12,076 nt of DNA from Desulfurivibrio alkaliphilus (GTDB lineage: Bacteria; Desulfobacterota; Desulfobulbia; Desulfobulbales; Desulfurivibrionaceae). Made by a program: the position numbers and the translations under genes. Under the pieces are notes generated by a model that saw nothing but the letters and a program-made list of their open reading frames with translations, searched no databases and was not told where the DNA came from. Where the stretch lies: positions 1 to 12,076 of the forward strand of contig DSDS01000132.1 in assembly GCA_011048585.1 (NCBI GenBank), given 5' to 3'. Positions 1-7,568 of the stretch are shown one piece after another. Numbering within the stretch: position 1 is the stretch's first letter; the number at the start of each line of letters is the position of its first letter.

Positions 1-1275
1 ATCGCGGTGGCCCAGGAGATCGAAAAGGGCGAAACCCTGACCCAGGAGGTTCTGCTCACCGCGCCGCCGGCCCTGGCCTATCTGCAGGGGATGGCGGAGA
101 AGCTCGGCGCGGGCAAAAAACAGATCGGTGACCTGCTGCGGGGCCTGGACGAAAGCGACAAGAAGGCTATGGAACAGGCCCGGACAGATTTCTGTTGGCA
201 GGTTGAGGAGGCGGTGCGGCTGGCCCGGGAAAGCTCTGAGCTGCGCCGGGATCTCCTCGAATGCCGCAGCGGGGCCGATGACAGCGAGACGCGCAAGCTT
301 CGCGCCCGGATCAACCGCAACAGCAAAGCCCAGAGCAACCTGTTCGCCCAAAATCGCCTGAGCGCCAAACATCTGCAAGGCATGGCCAATTGCTTGCGCC
401 GTCTGGAAAAGAGCTGTCAGCAGGAGCGCGCCGCCTTGGCGGAGGCGGAGCTGCCGGCCTGGCGGAAACGCTGCCTGGAAAAGTATGGGCTCGATCACGA
501 GGGACTCAAGGCCGTCCTGGAGCAGGTCGGCCACGGCGAGGAGGTGAGCCGGGCGGCCAAGAATCGCCTGGTGCAGGCCAACCTGCGGCTGGTGGTCAGC
601 GTGGCCAAGAAATACGCCGGTCGCGGCCTGCAACTGCTGGACTTGATCCAGGAGGGCAATATCGGGCTGATGAAGGCGGTGGAGAAATTCGAATACCGCC
701 GGGGCTACAAATTCAGCACCTACGCCACCTGGTGGATCCGCCAGGCGGTGACCCGGGCGATTGCCGACCAGGGCCGGACCATCCGGATTCCGGTCCACAT
801 GATCGATACCATCAACCGGATGCTCAAGGGAGCCAAGGAGTATCAGCGGCAGCACGGCCGGGAACCAACCCCCGAAGAGATGGCCGAACACCTGGGAGTT
901 GATCTGGCCAAAGTCAAGAGCGTGCTGAAAATCGCCAAGGAACCACTCTCCCTCGACACGCCGGTGGGCAGCGGCGAGGACAGCTTTCTCTCCGATTTCA
1001 TCGAGGATGCCGATTCCACCGCCCCCGACGAGGCCACCATCTATGACAACCTGCGGGTCAATCTGAGTCGGGTTCTGAAGACCCTGACCCCCCGGGAAGA
1101 GAAAGTGCTGCGGATGCGTTTCGGGCTGGACACCTCCCTCGACCTGACCCTCGAGGAGGTGGGCGAGAGTTTCGCGGTCACCCGGGAACGGATTCGCCAG
1201 ATCGAGGCCAAGGCCCTGAAAAAACTGCAACACTCCTCCCGACGCAACCAGCTATCCCCCTTTTATGACGACTGA
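1..1275 (+). CDS. rpoD: RNA polymerase primary sigma factor RpoD (sigma-70), 5'-truncated by window edge
   Basis: This is the C-terminal part of the housekeeping sigma factor, which directs RNA polymerase to -35/-10 promoters. The frame is open from base 1 and the first residues (IAVAQEIEKG) match the end of sigma region 1.2, so the gene starts upstream and the GTG at 7 is probably internal. Counting from that GTG, a helical non-conserved region fills about residues 10-165. Region 2 begins near 186, with the -10 recognition helix YATWWIRQAVTRAIADQ at 239-255, where the Gln and Thr used to read the -10 element are present. Region 3 follows. Region 4.2 has VTRERIRQIEAKALKKL at 391-407, the -35 reading helix. 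The end (SSRRNQLSPFYDD) resembles the E. coli RpoD terminus. The stretch between regions 1.2 and 2 is roughly 80 residues shorter than in E. coli. The last 11 bases overlap dprA. Identification is very secure. Confidence 0.97.
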   Translation: MAVAQEIEKGETLTQEVLLTAPPALAYLQGMAEKLGAGKKQIGDLLRGLDESDKKAMEQARTDFCWQVEEAVRLARESSELRRDLLECRSGADDSETRKLRARINRNSKAQSNLFAQNRLSAKHLQGMANCLRRLEKSCQQERAALAEAELPAWRKRCLEKYGLDHEGLKAVLEQVGHGEEVSRAAKNRLVQANLRLVVSVAKKYAGRGLQLLDLIQEGNIGLMKAVEKFEYRRGYKFSTYATWWIRQAVTRAIADQGRTIRIPVHMIDTINRMLKGAKEYQRQHGREPTPEEMAEHLGVDLAKVKSVLKIAKEPLSLDTPVGSGEDSFLSDFIEDADSTAPDEATIYDNLRVNLSRVLKTLTPREEKVLRMRFGLDTSLDLTLEEVGESFAVTRERIRQIEAKALKKLQHSSRRNQLSPFYDD

Positions 1276-2386
1276 GCCGGATCAACGTCTGCTGGCCTGG
1301 CTGACCCTGGCCCACACCCCCGGTCTTGGGCTGGTGGGAGCCAACCGGCTGCTCGGCCACTACGGCGGAATTGAGGCCATCCTCTCCGCCGGAGCCCGAG
1401 AGCTGCAAGCCCGAACCGGCCTGCGGGCCGCGGTGGCCCAGGCCCTGGCCAAGCAGGCCGCCCGGCCCAAGGCCCAAAGGGAGCTGACCCTGATCCGGCG
1501 GGCCGGCTACCACTGCCTGCCCTGGGATGATCCCGCCTATCCGGCCCTGCTGCGGGAGATCAGCGACCCGCCCCTGATCCTCTACGGCCGGGGCGACCTG
1601 CAGGCTCTGACCCAGGGGGCGATAGCGGTGGTCGGCGCCCGAGCAGCCACGGTTTACGGGCAAAAGATCGCGGCCGGCATGGCGGCCGGACTGGCCGCCG
1701 CCGGTTTTACCGTGGTCAGCGGCGGCGCCCTGGGGATCGACAGCGCCGCCCACCAAGGGGCCCTGGGGGTTACCGGCGGCCGCACGGTGGCGGTGCTGGG
1801 CTGCGGGCTAGATATCGCCTACCCCCCGCAGAACGGCAAGCTTTTTGCCGCGATCGCCCGCAACGGCCTGCTCTTGAGCGAATACCCTCCCGATACCCCG
1901 CCCGAACCCTTTCGCTTTCCCGCCCGCAACCGCATCATCAGCGGCATCAGTTCCGGCTGCGTGGTGGTCGAGGCTGCCCGGCGCAGCGGCTCGCTGATCA
2001 CCGCCAAACTGGCCCTGGAACAGGGCCGGGAGGTTTTCGCGGTCCCCGGTCGGGTGGACACCGGCAAGAGTGAAGGTTGCCATCGCCTGATTCAGGAGGG
2101 AGCCAAGCTGGTACACCGGGTTGAGGATATTCTGGGGGAGATGGCCGCCTCCCCCCTGGCGGGCGGAGGGGCAACCCAGCCGGAAACAGGTGGGCTTGAC
2201 GATTCTGGCGGCAGCGAGGAAGAGCGCCAATTGCTGGCCGCCCTCGACACCTACCCCCGCGATATCGAAGAGATCATCGCCGCCTGTACCCTACCCGCCC
2301 ACCGGATCAACGCCCTGCTGCTGGAGCTGGAGCTGAAGGGCCGGGTGGAAAGCTCCCCGGGCCCCCAGTATCGCCTTAACCGTTAA
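1265..2386 (+). CDS. dprA: DNA processing protein DprA (Smf)
   Basis: DprA is a cytoplasmic protein that binds incoming single-stranded DNA and loads RecA during natural transformation. It is also widespread in bacteria not known to be transformable. The 373-residue product has a helix-hairpin-helix-like N-terminus (about 14-40, around HTPGLGLVGANRLL), then the Rossmann-like DprA core: VVGAR at 122-126, SGGALGIDSAAHQGAL at 152-167, RNRIISGIS at 221-229 and EAARRSGSLITA at 236-247. A Gly/Ala-rich linker (about 292-317) leads to a winged-helix domain (about 318-372). Domain order and length are normal for the family. The ATG at 1265 lies inside the end of rpoD and has no clear Shine-Dalgarno sequence, so translation is probably coupled to rpoD. 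topA follows 133 bases downstream, a common dprA neighbour. Confidence 0.96.
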   Translation: MTTEPDQRLLAWLTLAHTPGLGLVGANRLLGHYGGIEAILSAGARELQARTGLRAAVAQALAKQAARPKAQRELTLIRRAGYHCLPWDDPAYPALLREISDPPLILYGRGDLQALTQGAIAVVGARAATVYGQKIAAGMAAGLAAAGFTVVSGGALGIDSAAHQGALGVTGGRTVAVLGCGLDIAYPPQNGKLFAAIARNGLLLSEYPPDTPPEPFRFPARNRIISGISSGCVVVEAARRSGSLITAKLALEQGREVFAVPGRVDTGKSEGCHRLIQEGAKLVHRVEDILGEMAASPLAGGGATQPETGGLDDSGGSEEERQLLAALDTYPRDIEEIIAACTLPAHRINALLLELELKGRVESSPGPQYRLNR

Positions 2387-2396
2387 AAACCCTGCC

Positions 2397-2460
2397 TGTC
2401 AATCAACAGAAGCAGCTTTGACAATCATCACTTGACAGTCGGCGGCTGACGGTTTATCGG
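2397..2460 (+). promoter_or_regulatory. Candidate topA promoter with repeated TTGACA elements
   Basis: The dprA-topA gap holds two perfect TTGACA hexamers (2418-2423 and 2432-2437) and an inverted TGTCAA at 2397-2402. The second TTGACA is followed after 17 bases by TATCGG (2455-2460), a weak -10 matching only TAT. This would give a leader of about 55 bases before topA. The -35 match is exact, but the -10 is poor, so the transcription start is uncertain. The TGTCAA/TTGACA arrangement could also be an operator. Confidence 0.35.
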
Positions 2461-2519
2461 TCTTCGGGACAAATTTGCGGCCCCCGGCCACCATGCCACT
2501 AAAATGAGAGCGTTAATTA

Positions 2520-4808
2520 ATGGGAAAATCACTACTGATCGTTGAATCTCCGGCCAAGGCGCGGACTTTACAGAAATACCTGGGGCGAGAGTTCACGGTA
2601 AAGGCCTCCGTGGGTCATATTCGTGATCTTCCGGTTAAAACCCTGGGGGTGGACATCGATGACGATTTCGCCCCCCAGTATGTGACCATCAAGGGTAAGG
2701 CCAAGGTGATCAGCGACCTGAAGGCCGCCGCCAAGGGAGCCGACCAGATTTTTCTGGCCCCCGACCCCGACCGTGAAGGGGAGGCGATCGCCTTCCATAT
2801 CGCCGAATCCCTCAAGTCGCTGAAAAAGCCGATTCATCGCGTGCTGTTCCACGAACTGACCAAAAAGGCGGTACTGGCCGCCCTGGAGAAAGCCGGCGAG
2901 GTCGACCGCCATCTCTTCGAGGCCCAGCAAGCCCGCAGGGTACTGGATCGCCTGGTGGGCTACCAGATCTCCCCCCTGCTCTGGGACAAGGTACGCCGGG
3001 GGCTGAGCGCCGGCCGGGTGCAGTCGGTGGCGGTGAGGATGATCTGCGAACGGGAGCAGGAGATCGAGCGCTTTGTCCCCGAGGAGTACTGGTCGATCCA
3101 GACCAGCCTGGCCGGCCCCACCCCCCCGCCTTTCATGGCCATGCTGGAAAAGGTCGCCGGCAAAAAACTGGACAACCGCAAAGAGAAAATCGCCGACCAG
3201 GCGGCGGCGGAGAAGCTGGTGGCCGAACTCCAACAGGCCCGGCTCACCGTGGCCGGGGTCGAGAAAAAACAGAAGAAACGGCAGCCCAGTCCCCCCTTCA
3301 TCACCAGCACCATGCAGATGGACGCCAACCGCAAGCTGCGTTTTTCGGCCAAGAAAACCATGACCCTGGCCCAGCGCCTCTATGAAGGGATCGACCTGGG
3401 CCAGGAGGGCCCCGTGGGCTTGATCACCTACATGCGAACCGACTCCACCCGGATCAATGACGAGGCCCTGGAGCAGGCCCGGGATTATATCCAGACCACC
3501 CACGGCCCCGATTATCTGCCGGCCAAACCGGTGCGTTACAAAACCGGCAAAGCCGCCCAGGACGCCCACGAGGCGGTGCGACCCACCGATGTAAACCTCA
3601 CCCCGGAACGGCTGGCCAAGCTGCTGGACAAGGATATGCTGGCCCTCTACACCCTGATCTGGAAGCGTTTCGTGGCCTGTCAGATGGCTCCGGCCCTCTA
3701 CGACCAGACCAGCATCCGGGTTACCGCCGGCCCCCACGAGCTGAAAGCCACCGGCTCCATCATGCGTTTTCCCGGATTCATGACCCTGTATGTCGAGGCG
3801 GAGGAGGATACTCCCGAAACCGGCTCCAAACAGGGGGGAGACGACGCCCTGCTGCCCGACCTCAAGGAGGGGCAGATCCTGGAGCTTAAGGAGATCACCC
3901 CCAAACAGCACTTCACCCAACCGCCGCCCCGCTACACCGAGGCCACCCTGGTCAAGGCCCTGGAGGAGAACGGGGTGGGTCGGCCCAGCACCTATGCCGC
4001 CATCATCTCCACCATTCAGGAGAAAGAGTATGTCCAACTGTCCCAGCGCAAGTTCACCCCCACCGACCTGGGTAAGGTGGTCAACGAACTGCTGGTGGCC
4101 CATTTCCCCAAAGTGATCGACGCCGATTTCACCGCCACCCTGGAAAAGGAGTTGGACGAGATCGAAACCGGCAAGATCGCCTGGGTCAAGGTGCTGCGCG
4201 ATTTTTACGGGCCTTTCAAGGAAAACCTGGAACAGGCCAAGGAGGAGATGAAGTCGGTCAAGCACAGCGCCGTGCCCACCGGACTCTCCTGCCCCCTCTG
4301 CCAGGGCGAGCTGCTGATTAAGTGGGGCAAGAACGGCGAATTTCTGGCCTGCGAGAAGTACCCCGAATGTAAGCATACCCAGGACTTTACCCGGGACGAG
4401 GAGGGCAAGATCCAGCCCCTGGAACGGGAAAGCCCCGAGGAATCGGGCGAGATCTGCGAAAAGTGCGGTAAGCCCATGGTTTACAAACAGGGACGATTCG
4501 GGAGGTTTCTGGCCTGCTCCGGTTATCCCGCCTGCAAGAACGTCAAGGCGATCAGCACCGGCGTCCCCTGTCCGGTGGCGGAGTGCGAAGGCGAGATCGT
4601 CCAGAAGGTTTCCAAACGGGGCAAGGTGTTCTACAGTTGCAACCGCTACCCCGCCTGCACCTTCGCCCTCTGGGACAAGCCGGTGGCCCGCCCCTGCCCG
4701 ATCTGCGGCTCCCCCTACCTGCTGGAAAAGGGCGGTAAAAAGGGAACCCGCCTGGTCTGCCCCGATAAAACCTGCCGTTACGCTGAAAAGTCGGAAGAGG
4801 AGGAGTAG
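2520..4808 (+). CDS. topA: DNA topoisomerase I (type IA)
   Basis: TopA relaxes negative supercoils by cutting and resealing one DNA strand through a 5'-phosphotyrosine link. The 762-residue protein starts with a Toprim domain: the catalytic Glu is E9 in IVESPAK, and the metal-binding acids are in DPDREGE at 82-88. The active-site tyrosine is Y304 in the motif GLITYMRTDST. HEAVRPT and the GVGRPSTYA segment further along are also typical of the family. The C-terminus carries four cysteine-pair zinc-ribbon modules starting at C591, C646, C684 and C726. The third opens CPVAEC rather than CxxC, and the protein ends in an acidic tail. The ATG at 2520 is preceded by a weak GAGAG at 2506-2510. The gene follows dprA on the same strand. 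Identification is secure. Confidence 0.97.
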   Translation: MGKSLLIVESPAKARTLQKYLGREFTVKASVGHIRDLPVKTLGVDIDDDFAPQYVTIKGKAKVISDLKAAAKGADQIFLAPDPDREGEAIAFHIAESLKSLKKPIHRVLFHELTKKAVLAALEKAGEVDRHLFEAQQARRVLDRLVGYQISPLLWDKVRRGLSAGRVQSVAVRMICEREQEIERFVPEEYWSIQTSLAGPTPPPFMAMLEKVAGKKLDNRKEKIADQAAAEKLVAELQQARLTVAGVEKKQKKRQPSPPFITSTMQMDANRKLRFSAKKTMTLAQRLYEGIDLGQEGPVGLITYMRTDSTRINDEALEQARDYIQTTHGPDYLPAKPVRYKTGKAAQDAHEAVRPTDVNLTPERLAKLLDKDMLALYTLIWKRFVACQMAPALYDQTSIRVTAGPHELKATGSIMRFPGFMTLYVEAEEDTPETGSKQGGDDALLPDLKEGQILELKEITPKQHFTQPPPRYTEATLVKALEENGVGRPSTYAAIISTIQEKEYVQLSQRKFTPTDLGKVVNELLVAHFPKVIDADFTATLEKELDEIETGKIAWVKVLRDFYGPFKENLEQAKEEMKSVKHSAVPTGLSCPLCQGELLIKWGKNGEFLACEKYPECKHTQDFTRDEEGKIQPLERESPEESGEICEKCGKPMVYKQGRFGRFLACSGYPACKNVKAISTGVPCPVAECEGEIVQKVSKRGKVFYSCNRYPACTFALWDKPVARPCPICGSPYLLEKGGKKGTRLVCPDKTCRYAEKSEEEE

Positions 4809-4887
4809 GTTAAAAAAATGCGTGATTTGCCGCTGTTTATAGTTATACTAAACGCACGCGGTTTGAACTGAACAAAGGGAGGTCGTG

Positions 4888-5244
4888 ATGGTTTCCGGGA
4901 TTCACTCAGCGCTGTCCGGCCTGCTGGCGCTGCAAAAAAAAACAGCGGCCACGGCCCACAACACCGCCAACGTCAACACTGACGGCTACAAGAAGGTGCG
5001 GGTGACCCTGGCGGAGACGACTCCGCCGGGCGGGGTGGAAGCCCGGGCGGAAGTGGTGGCCACCCCCGGCCCGCTGGTCCAGGAGCAGACCGCCGCCGGC
5101 CCGGAGCTGGTGGAAAAATCCAACGTCGATCTGGCCGAGGAGCTGCCCAATCTGATGCTCAGTCGCCGTTACTACCAGGCCAACCTCAAGGTTGTTCAGA
5201 CCGAAGATGAGCGCCTGGGCTCCCTGCTCGACATCAAAAGCTAA
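4888..5244 (+). CDS. Minimal flagellar rod/hook-like protein (FlgC/FlgE/FlgG-type ends), orphan
   Basis: This 118-residue protein is built from the conserved ends of the flagellar axial family. The N-terminal rod motif covers about 1-36 (SGIHSALSGLLALQKK, then NTANVNTDGYKK). The C-terminal rod domain covers about 77-117 (EKSNVDLAEELPNLMLSRR, then YYQANLKVVQTEDERLGSLL). Only about 40 Pro/Gly/Ala-rich residues join them, so the central domain of hook and distal rod proteins is missing. FlgC is usually somewhat longer. In flagella such ends pack as coiled coils in the rod or hook. No other flagellar gene is present here, so its role is unproven. A strong GGGAGG at 4877-4882 lies 5 bases before the ATG at 4888. 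A GTG at 4885 is in frame but too close to the ribosome site. The protein has no cleavable signal peptide, as expected for export through the flagellar apparatus. It could be a flagellar rod component or a repurposed relative. Confidence 0.8.
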   Translation: MVSGIHSALSGLLALQKKTAATAHNTANVNTDGYKKVRVTLAETTPPGGVEARAEVVATPGPLVQEQTAAGPELVEKSNVDLAEELPNLMLSRRYYQANLKVVQTEDERLGSLLDIKS

Positions 5245-5311
5245 CCCAGCTGACTAACTTCCCCAAAAACAAGTAAGCATCGGCGCAAACCAAGGTGGTG
5301 CCGGTTGCCGG

Positions 5312-6601
5312 TCATTGACGGTGGGTGATCCGGCCGGCCAGCACGGTGAGGATCGCCTTGCCCTCCAGCTCCCAGTCCAGAAAGGGGGAGTTGCGGCTTC
5401 GCGACTTGAGCTCGACGGCCCGGAAGATAAATTTACGCTGGGGATCGATCAGGGTCAGGTCGGCGGGTTCGCCCACCGCCAGACGGCCGCCCGGCACCCC
5501 GAGAATTCGGGCCGGGTTGGTGGAGAGCAACTCCACCAGGCGCAGGGGAGTGATCAGCCCCTCCCTGACCAGGGCCAGACTCAGGGGCAAAGAGCTTTCC
5601 AGGCCGATGATCCCATTGGCGGCCAGCTCGAATTCCAGATCCTTTTCCAGGCCGCTGTGGGGTGCATGGTCAGTGGCGATGGCGTCCAGGGTGCCGTCGG
5701 CCAGCGCCGCCTTGATCGCCGCCCGGTCGGCGGCACCGCGCAATGGCGGATTCATCTTGGCCCGGGTGTCATAATCTCCCACCGCCTCCTCGGTCAGGGT
5801 GAAATAGTGGGGGGCGGTTTCCGCCGTCACCTTCACCCCCCGCGCCTTGGCCCGGCGAATAAGGGCCACCGCCTCACCGGTGGAAACATGGGCGAGATGG
5901 AGCGGCCGGCCGGTGTATTCGGCCAGGGCCAGATCGCGATAAATCATAATCTCCTCGGCCACCGGAGGGATCCCCCGCAAGCCCAGGCGGGTGGAGATAT
6001 CCCCCTCGTTCATCACCCCGTTGCGGCTCAAGCTTTCATCCTCGGGATGGCTAATCAGCAATAAACCGTGATCACCGGCATACTCCAGGGCCCGCCGCAT
6101 CAGCTGGCTGTTGCTCACCGGGCAACCGTCGTCACTCACCGCCCGCACCCCGGCCCGGGCCAGCTCGCCAAAGGGAGCCAGGGTCTCACCCTTGCTGCCC
6201 AGACTGATCGCCCCCACCGGATAAACCCGGGCGCAAGCCTGGGCCGCCGCCGCCATGATCAGGGCGGTCACCGCCGGGCTGTCGTTCACCGGCCGGGTGT
6301 TGGGCATGCAGGCCACGGCGGTGAAGCCGCCGGCCGCCGCCGCCGCCGTGCCGCTGGCGATGGTCTCCTTGTGTTCGTCGCCGGGCTCTCGCAGATGGAC
6401 ATGGAGGTCGATCAGGCCGGGGGTCAGCCAGCAGCCGCTGCCATCAATCCGCCGCAGATCGGCGGGCAGGGCCGCCTCAGCGGGCGCGCCATTGCCCAAC
6501 AGGGCGATCTCACCATCCCGGACCAGCAGATAGCCGGTCCCGTCCAGGCCGGAGGCCGGGTCCAGCAGCCGGGCGTTCTCAATCAAGATCGGGGTTTCCA
6601 T
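5312..6601 (-). CDS. pyrC: Dihydroorotase PyrC (class I type)
   Basis: PyrC interconverts carbamoyl aspartate and dihydroorotate, the third step of UMP synthesis, in the cytoplasm. The protein is an amidohydrolase TIM barrel with a complete metal site. From the ATG at 6601 the ligands are H67 and H69 (DLHVHLREPG), the Asp pair at 157-158 (SDDG), H185 (SHPED), H238 (LAHVSTGEA) and D311 (ATDHAPH). The ligands argue for an active enzyme rather than the inactive pyrC-like subunit found beside pyrB in some bacteria. Length (429 residues) and motifs resemble the Bacillus type rather than the shorter E. coli type. An in-frame ATG at 6619 would add six residues, but the 6601 start has the better ribosome site (GAGAGG). 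The gene begins 21 bases after pyrB stops and converges on the rod-like gene. Confidence 0.95.
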   Translation of the reverse strand: METPILIENARLLDPASGLDGTGYLLVRDGEIALLGNGAPAEAALPADLRRIDGSGCWLTPGLIDLHVHLREPGDEHKETIASGTAAAAAGGFTAVACMPNTRPVNDSPAVTALIMAAAAQACARVYPVGAISLGSKGETLAPFGELARAGVRAVSDDGCPVSNSQLMRRALEYAGDHGLLLISHPEDESLSRNGVMNEGDISTRLGLRGIPPVAEEIMIYRDLALAEYTGRPLHLAHVSTGEAVALIRRAKARGVKVTAETAPHYFTLTEEAVGDYDTRAKMNPPLRGAADRAAIKAALADGTLDAIATDHAPHSGLEKDLEFELAANGIIGLESSLPLSLALVREGLITPLRLVELLSTNPARILGVPGGRLAVGEPADLTLIDPQRKFIFRAVELKSRSRNSPFLDWELEGKAILTVLAGRITHRQ

Positions 6602-6622
6602 CCTCACCTCTCTTCCCATTGC

Positions 6623-7555
6623 CTATTCACCACCCATGATAAGGTAGAGCAACGCCATCCGCACCGCCACCCCGTTGGTCACCTGGTCGAGAATCACCGA
6701 GCGGGGACCGTCGGCCAGGCCGGGGTCCAACTCCACCCCGCGGTTGATCGGACCGGGATGCATGATGATCGCGTCGGGCCTGGCCAGAGCAATGATTTCC
6801 GGAGTGATCCCGTAAAATATGGCGTACTCGCGCAAGGAGGGCAACAGGGGGTCCAATTGGCGCTCCTGCTGTATCCGGAGGGTCATCACCACATCGGCAT
6901 CCCGCACCGCCTCCCGCACCGACGGGCAGACCACCGCGCCCATGGCGGCGATCCCCGGCGGAATCAGGGTGGCGGGCCCGGCCACCCTGACCTGGGCCCC
7001 CATCTTGCTGAAACCGATGATGTTGGAGTGGGCCACCCGACTGTGGGTGATATCCCCGATGATCGCCACCTTCAGCCCCGCGATCTCCCCTTTGTGCTCC
7101 CGGACCGTCATCAGGTCCAGCAGGGCCTGGCTGGGATGTTCATGGGCCCCGTCACCGGCGTTGATCACCGAGGCCCCGATGTGGCAGGCCAGCAGACCCG
7201 GCGAGCCGGAGCGGGAGTGGCGGATAATAATGCAGTCGGGGTTCATGGCCGCCAGGTTGCGGGCGGTATCGACCATGGTTTCACCCTTGACGGCACTGCT
7301 GCCGGCACTGGAGATATTGAAGGTATCGGCACTCATCCGCTTGGCCGCGATCTCAAAGGAGAGGCGGGTGCGGGTGCTGGGCTCGAAGAAGAGATTGATC
7401 ACCGTCTTGCCCCGCAGGGTCGGCACCTTCTTGATCGAGCGCTGGGAGATCTCCTTGAAGGATTCGGCGGTCTGGAGAATAAAATCGATTTCCGGGGCCC
7501 TCAGCTGCGCCAGGCCCAGGATGTGTTTATGGGGAAAAAGCTGCCCGCTGCTCAT
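6623..7555 (-). CDS. pyrB: Aspartate carbamoyltransferase catalytic subunit PyrB
   Basis: PyrB joins carbamoyl phosphate and aspartate to form carbamoyl aspartate, the committed step of pyrimidine synthesis. The 310-residue product has normal length and all the main motifs: FEPSTRTR at 57-64 (phosphate binding), SSAVKGE at 86-92 (the mobile loop with its Lys), HEHPSQALLDL at 138-148 (carbamoyl phosphate site) and MHPGPINRGVE at 265-275. No regulatory subunit gene (pyrI) is adjacent, so this is probably the unregulated or PyrC-associated class. A purine-rich GGGGGGACAAG precedes the ATG at 7555. The gene lies 13 bases after lepB and just before pyrC, and all three are probably transcribed together. 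No leader-peptide or PyrR-type attenuator can fit in the short gap before it. Confidence 0.97.
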   Translation of the reverse strand: MSSGQLFPHKHILGLAQLRAPEIDFILQTAESFKEISQRSIKKVPTLRGKTVINLFFEPSTRTRLSFEIAAKRMSADTFNISSAGSSAVKGETMVDTARNLAAMNPDCIIIRHSRSGSPGLLACHIGASVINAGDGAHEHPSQALLDLMTVREHKGEIAGLKVAIIGDITHSRVAHSNIIGFSKMGAQVRVAGPATLIPPGIAAMGAVVCPSVREAVRDADVVMTLRIQQERQLDPLLPSLREYAIFYGITPEIIALARPDAIIMHPGPINRGVELDPGLADGPRSVILDQVTNGVAVRMALLYLIMGGE

Positions 7556-7568
7556 CTTGTCCCCCCGT

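Noticed and set aside
2568..4376. Long open frame on the minus strand across topA
   Set aside because: It is antisense to a full, motif-complete topA, and its Gly/Gln/His/Leu-rich translation shows no domain. Such frames arise from GC-rich codon bias.
4808..4821. GG-N10-GC spacing resembling a sigma-54 promoter before the rod-like gene
   Set aside because: Only the invariant pairs match. The -24 element lacks TGGCAC and overlaps the topA stop.
5281..5303. Imperfect hairpin (CGGC/GCCG and ACCA/TGGT arms) between the convergent rod-like gene and pyrC, possible terminator
   Set aside because: The stem has a four-base bulge, and the nearest T-run on the minus strand is about ten bases past it, so it does not meet the pattern of an intrinsic terminator.
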